Positions 36,243-44,201 of a stretch of 64,000 bases of DNA are shown piece by piece. Position 1 is the first letter of the stretch, and the number at the start of each line of letters is the position of its first letter. Origin of the DNA: CADEEN01 sp963751775 (lineage in GTDB: Bacteria > Pseudomonadota > Gammaproteobacteria > Burkholderiales > Burkholderiaceae_C); assembly GCA_963751775.1 (NCBI GenBank), contig CAVVVW010000018.1:1-64000 (forward strand). Direction: 5' to 3'. The translations under genes and the position numbers were made by a program. The notes below the pieces were generated by a model. That model saw only the letters and a program-made list of their open reading frames with translations. It made no database searches and was not told the DNA's origin.

Positions 36243-37868
36243 TCAGCCGCTGCGCAGCTTGAAGCGCTGTAGCTTGCCGGTCTCGGTGCGCGGCAGACTG
36301 TCGCGGAACTCGATCGCGCGCGGGTACTTGTAGGGCGCGACGGTCTGCTTGACGAAATCCTGCAGTGCCTTGACCATCTCAGCGTCGCCGGTGTGGCCCG
36401 CCTTGAGCACGACGAAGGCCTTGACGATCTGGCCGCGCTGCTCGTCGGCCACGCCGATCACGCCGCACTCGGCCACCGCATCGTGCAACAGCAATGCGCT
36501 CTCCACTTCCGGCCCGGCGATGTTGTAGCCGCCGCTGATGATCATGTCGTCGGTGCGCGCCTGGTACTCGAACTGGCCGTCGCTGGGGCTGACGAGGTAG
36601 GCATCGCCGGTCAGGTTCCAGCCGTCGTGGACATAGCTCTTCTGGCGCTCGTCGGCCAGGTACTTGCAGCCCGTCGGGCCACGTACTGCGAGGCGCCCGA
36701 CCTTGCCAGGCGGCAGCGGCCGGCCGTCGTCGTCGAGCACGCAGGCTTGATAGCCCGGCACGACGTAGCCGGTGGCGCCGCCACGCGCCTGCTCCTCGGT
36801 GGCTGAAATGAAGATGTGCAGCAATTCGGTCGAGCCGATGCCGTCGATGATCTCGATGCCCGTCGTGTCCTTCCAGAGCTTGCGCGTGGCCGCCGGCAGC
36901 GCTTCGCCTGCCGACACGCACTTGCGCAGACTCGACAGGTCATGCCCGGCGACCAGCGCGGCCATGGCGCGGTACGCCGTCGGCGAGGTGTAGCAGATCG
37001 TCGCCCGGTAACGTGCGATGGCGGCGGGCAGCGCGTCCGGCGTGGCGCGCTCGACCAGCACGCTGGCCGCGCCGATGCTCATCGGAAACAACAGCAGCCC
37101 GCCGAGACCGAAGGTGAAGGCCAGCGGCGGGCTGCCGACGATGCGGTCGTCGGGCAAGGCGCGCAGCACGTGCGGCGGCCAGCAGGCGCAGGCGGCCATC
37201 ACGTCGCGGTGGAAATGCAGCGCCGCCTTGGGCTGGCCCGTAGTACCGGAGGTAAAGGCGATCAGGCAGGTGTCGTCGGCGGCGGTAGCGACGTTGGCGA
37301 AGCTCGCTGGCTGTGATGTCATCGCCGACTCGAGTCCGTCGCCGGCATCACCATTGAAGTGCAACACATGGGTCAGCGTCGGGCACGACGGCCGGGCCAG
37401 CGTGACCTCTTCGGCCAGCCGCGCATCGACCAGGGCATGCGTGATTTCGGCCTTGGCCACGATGCCGGTCAACTCGCGCGCACGCAGCAGTGGCATGCTA
37501 CCGACGGCGATGCCGCCGGCCTTGACGACGCCGAACCAGCAGGCCGCCAGCATCGGGCTGTTGGCGCCACGCAGCAGCACGCGGTTGCCGGGCACCAGGC
37601 CGAGATCGCGAACCAGCAGATTCGCGATGCGGTTGGCCCGCGCCTGCAACTCGGCGTAGCTCCACTGGATCGGCGAGCCGTCCGGCGCGGCGCCGAGCAC
37701 CGCCAAGCGCGCGCCATCACCCTGGTTCACCCAGCGGTCCAGCAGTTCGCTGGCGCAATTGAGTTGCGGGCCGAACTGCAATCCGGGCAGTTCGAACAGC
37801 AGGCGCGGCAATTGCCCGGGCGGTGGCACCCGGTCGCGAACGAAACTGTCGACATGCGCACTGCTCAT
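36243..37868 (-). CDS. Probable 2-aminobenzoate-CoA (anthranilate-CoA)/benzoate-CoA ligase
   Basis: 541 residues, AMP-forming acyl-CoA synthetase. The P-loop LIAFTSGTTGQPKAALHFHRD, the GSTELLHIF A5 motif, TGDAYLVSPSDGQFEYQARTDDMI and the catalytic lysine in LPRTETGKLQRFKL place it in the benzoate-CoA ligase family. Its neighbours are kynB, kynU and kynA, whose end product is anthranilate. That makes anthranilate activation the most likely reaction, as in the aerobic 2-aminobenzoyl-CoA pathway. Benzoate or a hydroxybenzoate remains possible. Divergent from kynB. Confidence 0.82.
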   Translation of the reverse strand: MSSAHVDSFVRDRVPPPGQLPRLLFELPGLQFGPQLNCASELLDRWVNQGDGARLAVLGAAPDGSPIQWSYAELQARANRIANLLVRDLGLVPGNRVLLRGANSPMLAACWFGVVKAGGIAVGSMPLLRARELTGIVAKAEITHALVDARLAEEVTLARPSCPTLTHVLHFNGDAGDGLESAMTSQPASFANVATAADDTCLIAFTSGTTGQPKAALHFHRDVMAACACWPPHVLRALPDDRIVGSPPLAFTFGLGGLLLFPMSIGAASVLVERATPDALPAAIARYRATICYTSPTAYRAMAALVAGHDLSSLRKCVSAGEALPAATRKLWKDTTGIEIIDGIGSTELLHIFISATEEQARGGATGYVVPGYQACVLDDDGRPLPPGKVGRLAVRGPTGCKYLADERQKSYVHDGWNLTGDAYLVSPSDGQFEYQARTDDMIISGGYNIAGPEVESALLLHDAVAECGVIGVADEQRGQIVKAFVVLKAGHTGDAEMVKALQDFVKQTVAPYKYPRAIEFRDSLPRTETGKLQRFKLRSG

Positions 37869-37938
37869 GGTCGACGTTCACTCTACCGCCGCCGCCGCTG
37901 CATGGCGTTGGTGACAACCCCGGTAGCGCGAACCGCCC

Positions 37939-37944
37939 TATCAT
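37939..37944 (+). promoter_or_regulatory. Putative -10 element before the kynB leader ORF
   Basis: TATCAT ending ten bases before the ATG at 37955. The spacing matches other starts in this window that have a -10-like hexamer 6-11 bases upstream and no Shine-Dalgarno, suggesting a leaderless mRNA. The -35 is not clear. Confidence 0.35.
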
Positions 37945-37954
37945 TCACGGCGCC

Positions 37955-38023
37955 ATGCACCTGACGATCGACCAGACCGAGAAGTGCGCACTGCTGCGCA
38001 AGAAGCGCCCGTCGCTGCCGTAA
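37955..38023 (+). CDS. 22-codon ORF coupled to kynB (possible leader peptide)
   Basis: ATG to TAA encodes 22 residues, MHLTIDQTEKCALLRKKRPS followed by LP. Its TAA shares a base with the kynB ATG (TAATG). It starts right behind a -10-like TATCAT, so it may be the first translated frame of the kyn transcript. It contains no tryptophan, so classical Trp attenuation is unlikely. It could instead be a frameshifted N-terminal extension of kynB, but known KynB proteins start at MxxWDISPPV. Confidence 0.35.
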   Translation: MHLTIDQTEKCALLRKKRPSLP

Positions 38024-38652
38024 TGCCGCTGTGGGACATCTCGCCCCCGGTACACGCCGGCTCGCCGGTGTTTCCCGGCGACGCGCGCTACGAGCAGCGC
38101 TGGGCGGCAACGCTCGGGCCCGGTTGTCCGGTGAACGTCAGCACCATCACGCTGTCGCCGCACACCGGGGCCCACGCCGACGCCCCGTTGCATTACGCCG
38201 CCGGCGGTGCGCCGGCCGGCGCACTCGACCTCGAGCCTTACCTCGGACCGTGCCGCGTGGTGCACGCGATCGGTTGCGGCGCACTGATCGAATGGCGCCA
38301 CATCGAACACGCCATCGATGCGTCGTTGCCGCCGCGCGTGCTGGTGCGCACCTACGAGCGCATGCCCGTCGACCGCTGGGACAGCACGCTCAGCGCCTAT
38401 GCAACGGACGTGATCGAGCGCCTGGCCGACCTGGGCGTGCGGCTGATCGGCATCGACACCGCCAGCATCGACCCGGCAGCTAGCAAGACACTCGACGCGC
38501 ACCAGGTGATCCGCCGCCGCGATCTGCGCGTGCTGGAAAACCTGGTGCTCGACGATGTGCCCGAGGGCGATTACGAGCTGATCGCCCTGCCCCTCAAACT
38601 CAGCACCGCCGACGCGTCACCCGTGCGCGCGGTACTGCGAGAGCTGAGATGA
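38023..38652 (+). CDS. kynB: Kynurenine formamidase (arylformamidase)
   Basis: 209 residues, cyclase-family metal hydrolase converting N-formylkynurenine to kynurenine. LWDISPPVHAGSPVFPGD, the zinc motif SPHTGAHADAPLHY (HxGxHxDxP), GPCRVVHAIG and LIGIDTASIDPA with the Asp/Ser pair are typical of bacterial KynB. Normal length. Upstream of kynU and kynA, as in the Ralstonia/Pseudomonas kynBUA cluster, but here separated from kynU by a 756-base repeat-bearing gap. Confidence 0.95.
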   Translation: MPLWDISPPVHAGSPVFPGDARYEQRWAATLGPGCPVNVSTITLSPHTGAHADAPLHYAAGGAPAGALDLEPYLGPCRVVHAIGCGALIEWRHIEHAIDASLPPRVLVRTYERMPVDRWDSTLSAYATDVIERLADLGVRLIGIDTASIDPAASKTLDAHQVIRRRDLRVLENLVLDDVPEGDYELIALPLKLSTADASPVRAVLRELR

Positions 38653-38866
38653 GAGCCCCAAACCCATTTGACGTGTCGCGTCACGAACCACGCGTTGACG
38701 CCTGCCTTCGCGGTGACCATCAAGCGGCCCGTCGCGGCCGTTGGGGAATGTCTGCATCGGTCGCTGCTCGTGCGTATCGCGGCAGGTGGCACCTGGCACG
38801 GGCTCATGGTGGAGCGGTCTACGCTTCGCTGCGACTTCGCTGCGGTGCTCGGCCTGGGGTCGCGCC

Positions 38867-38968
38867 GCACAACTCGCTGCGTTCGCTGCGCTCACTGCGC
38901 TCGGACAGGTGCGGCGAGTCAGCCCACGAAGCGCGCTGCGCGCGCCGACCCCAGCCCTGTGCTCCTCG
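38867..38968 (+). repeat. Left arm of the kyn-cluster inverted repeat
   Basis: Begins GCACAACTCGCTGCG, continues through three 9-mer units (GCTGCGTTC, GCTGCGCTC, ACTGCGCTC), then a CGAAGCGCGCTGCGCGCGCC block, and ends CCTGTGCTCCTCG. Each block recurs in the same order, reverse-complemented, at 39097-39200. Confidence 0.75.
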
Positions 38969-39096
38969 CCGCCCCACAAATCGCCCCTGCCGGGTACCGC
39001 CCGCCGCGAAGGCCGGCATGGGTGGTCTTCCACCGCACACCACCATTGGTTCTGCAAAGGCGCGCCCGGGCAGGTGGCAGCGCGCCTGCGGGGCGC

Positions 39097-39200
39097 CGAG
39101 GAGCACAGGCCTTGTGGCCCGCGCGCGCAGCGCGCCTCGTAATCTGATCTGTCGCACCTTGTTTGAGCGTAGCGAACGCAGTGAGCGCAGCGAGTTGTGC
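39097..39200 (-). repeat. Right arm of the kyn-cluster inverted repeat
   Basis: Reverse-complement counterpart of 38867-38968. It begins CGAGGAGCACAGG (perfect 13-mer to the left arm's end), contains GCGCGCAGCGCGCCTCG, and ends GCGCAGCGAGTTGTGC. Substitutions and one or two one-base gaps separate the copies, so they are old or from different family members. Confidence 0.75.
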
Positions 39201-39408
39201 GACGGGCCACAAGGCCGAGCACCGCAGGGCAGTCGGTGCGCAGCACCGACCGCCTCGCCGAAGCGCTGCCGCCTGCCCGGGCGCGCCTTTGCCGCGCCAC
39301 ACGTCGAAGTGAGAAGACGGAGGTTTGCCCTGGGGCGCAGACCCAAAGCTCATGCAACAAAGCGCTTGGCGCACGGTATGCCGGGAAGAGCACTGTGGAG
39401 CAACTGAC

Positions 39409-40671
39409 ATGACGACTCGACAGGACTGCCTCGCACTCGACGCATCGGATCCGCTGGCCAGCTTGCGCGAGCAGTTCGTTCTGCCCGCAGGGAAGATCTA
39501 CCTCGATGGGAATTCGCTCGGCGTGCTGCCGCGCGCCACCGCCGGCCGCGTGGCGCAAGTGGTGCAGCAGGAATGGGGCGAAAACCTGATCGAGAGTTGG
39601 AACAGCGCCGGCTGGATCAGCCTGCCGCAGCGCATCGGCGACAAGATCGCGCGCCTGGTCGGTGCCGATGCCGGTGAATTGGTGGTTGCAGATTCGACCT
39701 CGGTGAATCTGTTCAAGGCACTCAGCGCGGCACTGGCCATCGCGAAGGCTGATGCGCCCGGACGGCGCGTGATCCTGTCCGAGCGCGGCAACTTCCCGAC
39801 CGACCTCTACATCGCCGATGGCCTGGCCACGCAGCACGGCTGCGAACTGGTGTTGACGAACAGCCCCGACGAGATCGGCGGCTACCTCGCCAGCGGCCGC
39901 GTCGCGGTGATGATGCTGACCCAGGTCGACTACCAGAGCGGCCGATTGCACGACATGGCCGCACTGACACACACCGCACACCAGCACGGTGCGCTGGCTC
40001 TGTGGGACCTGGCGCATTCGGCCGGCGCATTGCCGGTGGCGCTGAAGGCCGCCGGCGCCGACTTCGCCGTCGGCTGCGGCTACAAGTACCTGAACGGCGG
40101 CCCCGGTGCGCCGGCATTCGTCTGGGTCCATCCACGCTATGCCGAGCGCTTCCGGCAGCCGCTCTCGGGATGGATGGGCCACGCCGCGCCGTTCGAATTC
40201 ACGCCCGCGTACCGTCCTGCGGCCGGCATCACGCGCTACCTGTGCGGCACGCCGGCGATGTTGTCGATGGCGGCGCTCGAATGTGGCGTCGACAGCGTGT
40301 TGGCGGCCGAGCCGCTGGGCGGCATGGCCGCGCTGCGCACCAAGTCGCTGGCGCTGACCGACCTGTTCATCGCGCTCGTCGAGCAACGCTGCAGCGGACA
40401 CGGCCTGTCGTTGATCACGCCGCGCGAGCACACATTGCGCGGCAGCCAGGTCGCACTGGCGCGCAGCGAGGGCGCCTATGCCATCGTGCAAGCGCTCATC
40501 GCCCGCGGCGTGGTCGGCGACTTCCGCGCCCCCGAAGTCCTTCGCTTCGGCTTCACGCCGCTGTACACGCGTTTCGTCGAGGTCTGGGACGCCGTCGAGC
40601 ACCTGCGCCAGGTGCTGACCAGCAGCGAGTGGCGAGAAGCCCGCTTCAACCGCAGGGCGGCCGTCACATGA
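39409..40671 (+). CDS. kynU: Kynureninase
   Basis: 420 residues, PLP enzyme cleaving kynurenine to anthranilate and alanine. IYLDGNSLGVLPRAT, SWNSAGWISLPQRIGDKIARL, VADSTSVNLFKALSAAL, LWDLAHSAGALPV and the PLP lysine in GCGYKYLNGGPGAPAF are characteristic. It starts at the ATG at 39409, eight bases after GGAG. It is followed by kynA 55 bases downstream. Confidence 0.95.
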   Translation: MTTRQDCLALDASDPLASLREQFVLPAGKIYLDGNSLGVLPRATAGRVAQVVQQEWGENLIESWNSAGWISLPQRIGDKIARLVGADAGELVVADSTSVNLFKALSAALAIAKADAPGRRVILSERGNFPTDLYIADGLATQHGCELVLTNSPDEIGGYLASGRVAVMMLTQVDYQSGRLHDMAALTHTAHQHGALALWDLAHSAGALPVALKAAGADFAVGCGYKYLNGGPGAPAFVWVHPRYAERFRQPLSGWMGHAAPFEFTPAYRPAAGITRYLCGTPAMLSMAALECGVDSVLAAEPLGGMAALRTKSLALTDLFIALVEQRCSGHGLSLITPREHTLRGSQVALARSEGAYAIVQALIARGVVGDFRAPEVLRFGFTPLYTRFVEVWDAVEHLRQVLTSSEWREARFNRRAAVT

Positions 40672-40726
40672 GCCGCCGGGCCGCTCCCGAGGCGAATACC
40701 GCTGTGCGCAGCACGGAGGTTGCCTG

Positions 40727-41563
40727 ATGACCAAGCGCAAGGCCGTCCTCGACGAGCACGCCAAGCTCGACTTCTCGCAGGACATGAGCTACGGCGACTA
40801 CCTGCACCTCGACCAAGTGCTGGGCGCGCAGCACCCGCGCTCGCCGGACCACAACGAGATGCTGTTCATCGTCCAGCACCAGACCAGCGAGCTGTGGATG
40901 AAGCTGATGCTGCACGAGCTGCATGCGGCCATCGCGGCAATTGCGCGCGATGAACTCGGCACCGCATTCAAGATGCTGGCCCGCGTCTCGCGCATCATGG
41001 AGCAGCTGGTGCACGCCTGGGACGTGCTGGCCACGATGACGCCGCCGGAGTACTCGGCGATCCGCCCATTCCTGGCCAGCAGCAGCGGTTTTCAGAGCTG
41101 GCAGTACCGTTGCATCGAATTCAGCCTGGGCAACAAGAATGCCGCGATGTTGCTGCCGCACCAGCATCGCGCCGAAAGGCTGGCCCCCGTGCAGGCGGCC
41201 TACGCCGCACCGTCGCTGTACGACGAAGCGCTGCGCCTGCTGGCGCGGCGCGGCATCGAGGTGCCCGCCAGCCACACCGAGCGCGACTGGACCCAACCCT
41301 ATGCCGCCAGCCCCGCGGTCGAGGCCGCCTGGCTGACCATCTACCGCGACCCCGCGCACTACTGGGACCTTTATCAACTGGGCGAAGAACTCACCGACCT
41401 CGAAGACGCGTTCCGCCTCTGGCGCTTCCGCCACGTGACCACCGTCGAGCGCGTGATCGGCTTCAAGCGCGGCACCGGCGGCACCAGCGGCGTGGGTTAC
41501 CTGCGCAAGATGCTCGACGTGGTGCTGTTTCCCGAGATCTGGACGCTGCGCACTGCGCTCTGA
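40727..41563 (+). CDS. kynA: Tryptophan 2,3-dioxygenase
   Basis: 278 residues, haem enzyme opening the indole ring of tryptophan to N-formylkynurenine. MSYGDYLHLDQVLGAQ, EMLFIVQHQTSELWMKLMLHE (with haem-pocket residues), SSSGFQSWQYRCIEF and the C-terminal GFKRGTGGTSGVGYL substrate loop are complete. With kynB and kynU it gives the whole route from tryptophan to anthranilate. Confidence 0.96.
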   Translation: MTKRKAVLDEHAKLDFSQDMSYGDYLHLDQVLGAQHPRSPDHNEMLFIVQHQTSELWMKLMLHELHAAIAAIARDELGTAFKMLARVSRIMEQLVHAWDVLATMTPPEYSAIRPFLASSSGFQSWQYRCIEFSLGNKNAAMLLPHQHRAERLAPVQAAYAAPSLYDEALRLLARRGIEVPASHTERDWTQPYAASPAVEAAWLTIYRDPAHYWDLYQLGEELTDLEDAFRLWRFRHVTTVERVIGFKRGTGGTSGVGYLRKMLDVVLFPEIWTLRTAL

Positions 41564-41640
41564 GCCGCGGACACGCGGCACCGCGGAGTAACGTCGCCGC
41601 GGCCCGCATGCCTTATCGTTGCGGGCACACTGCATCGACC

Positions 41641-43218
41641 ATGACGCTCGTCCGCCTTCTCACCCGCCAAGCCCGCGTCGACCCCGCTCGCGTTGCGATC
41701 CTGCACGGCACCGCGCCGTGGGCCAGCCACGGCGAATGGGCGGCACGCAGCAGCGGCCTTGCGCAGCGGCTGCGCGACAGCGGCCTCGTGCCGGGCGATC
41801 GGGTGCTGCTGTTCATGCGCAATCACCCGCGCTACCTCGAGTTGCTGTGGGGCGCATGGTGGGCCGGGCTCGTGGTGGTGCCGGTCAACGCCAAACTGCA
41901 CCGCACCGAGGTGGAGTGGATCGTTGGCAACGCGCAGGCGCGCTGGGCCTTCGTCACGCGCGACGTGATGCCCGTCGATGCGCCGCCGCTGGCGGGGCTC
42001 GAGCGCCAGGTGGACGCCGAGTCGCCCGAAGCCGACGCGCTGCTCGTACCGGCCGCCGACGCCTTCGCGGTGCCCATCGCCGAGCGTGGCCCCGACGACG
42101 TGGCTTGGCTGTTCTACACCAGCGGCACCACCGGCCGGCCCAAGGGCGTGATGATCACGCAGCGCAACCTGATCACGATGGGCCTGGCGTACTTCGTCGA
42201 CGTGGACCCGATCGCCGCAGGCGATGCAATGACCTACGCCGCGCCGATGTCGCACGGCTGCGGCCTGTACGCGATTCCGCATCTGATGGCCGGCGCGCGC
42301 CACGTGGTGCCGGCCTCGGGCGGCGTGGATCCTGGCGAGCTGTTCGCGCTCGGCCGCGCGCTGGGACCGCTGTCCACCTTCGCGGCGCCGACCATCGTCA
42401 AGCGGCTGGTGGACTTCGCGGAGCAGCAAGGCCTGACGCCGGATGACGCCGCCGCCTCGTTCAAGACCATCGTCTATGGCGGTGCCCCGATGTACCTGGC
42501 CGACATCGGGCGCGCGCTGCGTGTGATGGGCCCGCGCTTCGTGCAGATCTACGGCCAGGGCGAGACGCCGATGACGGCCACCGCGCTATCGCGCAGCCAC
42601 ATTGCCGATGCGTCACACCCACGATACGCCGAACGGCTGGGCTCGGTGGGCGTGGCACAGACGCCGGTGCAGGTGCGCGTGGCCGATGAGCAGGGGCACG
42701 ACATGCCCACGCAGGGCGTCGGCGAGGTGCTGGTGCGCGGCGACTCGGTGATGGCCGGCTACTGGCGCGACCCCGAGGCCAGCACCGCGGCGCTGCGCGA
42801 CGGCTGGCTGTGGACCGGCGACGTGGGCGCGCTCGACGCCGAAGGCTTTCTCACGCTGAAGGATCGCAGCAAGGACCTCGTCATCAGCGGCGGCTCCAAC
42901 ATCTACCCGCGCGAGGTGGAGGAGGTGCTGCTCACCGCGCCCGGTGTGGCCGAGGTGGCCTGCGTCGGTGCACCGGACGCCGAATGGGGCGAAGTCGTGG
43001 TGGCGTTCGTGGTGCCAAAGGCGGGGCAAACGCTGGACCCCGCGGCGCTCGATGCGCATTGCCTGGATCGCATCGCGCGCTTCAAGCGCCCCAAGCGCTA
43101 CGTGATGGTGGACGCCCTGCCGAAGAACAACTACGGCAAGGTGCTGAAGACGGCGTTGCGCGCGTTATCCTGGGCCGGCACTTCGGTTGCCATGCAGGCA
43201 GATGCCCGAAAGCGTTGA
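41641..43218 (+). CDS. AMP-forming acyl-CoA synthetase (substrate unknown)
   Basis: 525 residues. VAWLFYTSGTTGRPKGVMIT is the P-loop. The core also has YGQGETPMTATAL (A5), GWLWTGDVGALDAEGFLTLKDRSKDLVISGG (hinge) and the acyl-adenylate lysine near PKNNYGKVLKTALR. It is closer in pattern to long- or medium-chain fatty/aryl-CoA ligases than to the benzoate type at 36243. About 18 residues after KTALR look atypical and could follow a small frame error. It lies downstream of kynA with a 77-base gap and has a CACACT hexamer nine bases before its ATG, so it may be a separate unit. Confidence 0.85.
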   Translation: MTLVRLLTRQARVDPARVAILHGTAPWASHGEWAARSSGLAQRLRDSGLVPGDRVLLFMRNHPRYLELLWGAWWAGLVVVPVNAKLHRTEVEWIVGNAQARWAFVTRDVMPVDAPPLAGLERQVDAESPEADALLVPAADAFAVPIAERGPDDVAWLFYTSGTTGRPKGVMITQRNLITMGLAYFVDVDPIAAGDAMTYAAPMSHGCGLYAIPHLMAGARHVVPASGGVDPGELFALGRALGPLSTFAAPTIVKRLVDFAEQQGLTPDDAAASFKTIVYGGAPMYLADIGRALRVMGPRFVQIYGQGETPMTATALSRSHIADASHPRYAERLGSVGVAQTPVQVRVADEQGHDMPTQGVGEVLVRGDSVMAGYWRDPEASTAALRDGWLWTGDVGALDAEGFLTLKDRSKDLVISGGSNIYPREVEEVLLTAPGVAEVACVGAPDAEWGEVVVAFVVPKAGQTLDPAALDAHCLDRIARFKRPKRYVMVDALPKNNYGKVLKTALRALSWAGTSVAMQADARKR

Positions 43219-43243
43219 TCGAGGAACACCGGAGGACCAAAGA

Positions 43244-44116
43244 ATGAAAATGGACGGGCAGGACGACAGCAGCAACGTCGAGGACGCTCGCAGCGGTGGC
43301 GGCGGTTTCGGCGGGCGCCACATCGGCATCGGCGCGGTGGTGATCGCCCTCGTCGGCGGAATGGTCTTCGGCGTCAACCCGCTCACGATCCTGGAACTGC
43401 TCAGCGGCGACGGTGGCGCGCCGCAGGCGCAGATGGCACCGGCGGCCCCGGCCGGCAGGCCACCGGCTGGCGACCCGCAGGCCAGGTTCGTATCGCAGGT
43501 GCTGCGCAGCACGGAGGTCGTCTGGGGCGACGTCTTCGCGCAGGCCGGCAAGACCTATCGTGACCCCAAGCTGACACTGTTTCGCGGCAGCTACCCCACG
43601 GGCTGCGGCCAGGGCGAGTCGGCGATGGGGCCGTTCTATTGCCCGGCCGACCAGCACGTCTATCTCGACATGAGCTTCTTCGACACCATGCGTTCGCAAC
43701 TCGGCGCGCCGGGCCAGTTTGCCCAGGCCTACGTGATCGGGCACGAGGTCGGCCACCACGTGCAGAACCTGCTCGGCCTGACCGAGAAGGTCGATGCCCT
43801 GCGTCGGCGCGGCACCGAGGCACAGGCCAACGCGATGAGCGTACGGCTGGAACTGCAGGCCGATTGCTTTGCCGGCGTCTGGGCCAACCGCTCGCAGCAG
43901 GAGCAGGGCTGGCGGCTGGAGCCGGGCGACATCGAGACGGCCCTCAACGCGGCCGCGCAGATCGGCGACGACACCTTGCAGCGCAAGACGCGCGGCCAGG
44001 TGGTGCCCGAGAGCTTCACCCACGGCAGCAGCGCACAGCGCGTGGCCTGGTTCAAGCGCGGTTTCGGCGGCGGCGACATCAACCGCTGCGACGCCTTCGC
44101 AGCAGGCGCCCTCTGA
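43244..44116 (+). CDS. Neutral zinc metallopeptidase, YpfJ family
   Basis: 290 residues. One N-terminal membrane helix (about 31-50), an Ala/Pro linker, then the catalytic domain. That domain carries YPTGCGQGESAMGPFYCPAD, the zinc motif YVIGHEVGHHVQN (HExxH) and LELQADCFAGVW with the third ligand. This is the PF04228 family. It is probably anchored in the inner membrane facing the periplasm. The ATG at 43244 follows a GGAGGA box. Substrate unknown. Confidence 0.92.
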   Translation: MKMDGQDDSSNVEDARSGGGGFGGRHIGIGAVVIALVGGMVFGVNPLTILELLSGDGGAPQAQMAPAAPAGRPPAGDPQARFVSQVLRSTEVVWGDVFAQAGKTYRDPKLTLFRGSYPTGCGQGESAMGPFYCPADQHVYLDMSFFDTMRSQLGAPGQFAQAYVIGHEVGHHVQNLLGLTEKVDALRRRGTEAQANAMSVRLELQADCFAGVWANRSQQEQGWRLEPGDIETALNAAAQIGDDTLQRKTRGQVVPESFTHGSSAQRVAWFKRGFGGGDINRCDAFAAGAL

Positions 44117-44201
44117 GGCGCGGCTCGCCGGCTTGGCGTGGATTGGGTGGCCCGCGCCGGCGGCTGCCGCTGCACGGGCGCCGACAGGTTATCGTCGCGT
44201 C

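Larger units (their letters stand above)
38822..39292. repeat. Composite inverted-repeat element in the kyn cluster
   Basis: Built from two copies of a two-sided module, each with a 9-mer tandem core (GCTGCGCTC-like) flanked by outward-facing arms. The main pair of arms is 38867-38968 versus 39097-39200, inverted and about 80% identical by eye. A second pair, 39054-39083 versus 39263-39292, matches at 29 of 30 bases in inverted orientation. A third, 39108-39120 versus 39204-39216, is a perfect 13-mer. In translation the core reads as repeated SLR/ERS triplets. No transposase, terminal duplication or attachment site is seen. Confidence 0.75.
38653..39408. other. 756-base non-coding gap between kynB and kynU with repeat island
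   Basis: No gene is supported here. The first 170 bases hold nothing recognisable apart from a 13-base dyad, CAGGTGGCACCTG, at 38783-38795. From about 38822 to 39292 the DNA consists of diverged inverted and tandem repeats, described separately. The last hundred bases contain the kynU Shine-Dalgarno (GGAG at 39397-39400). Such a gap is unexpected inside a compact catabolic operon and suggests insertion of a repeat element. Confidence 0.7.

Noticed and set aside
38571..38870. Minus-strand frame over the kynB end and the repeat island, read as a small protein.
   Set aside because: It runs across kynB and into repeat DNA, has no start signal, and its composition is non-coding.
38872..38902. Tandem GCTGCGCTC-like 9-mers as a possible CRISPR or minisatellite gene.
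   Set aside because: Units are contiguous with no spacers, there are only three or four, and there are no cas genes. They belong to the inverted-repeat island.
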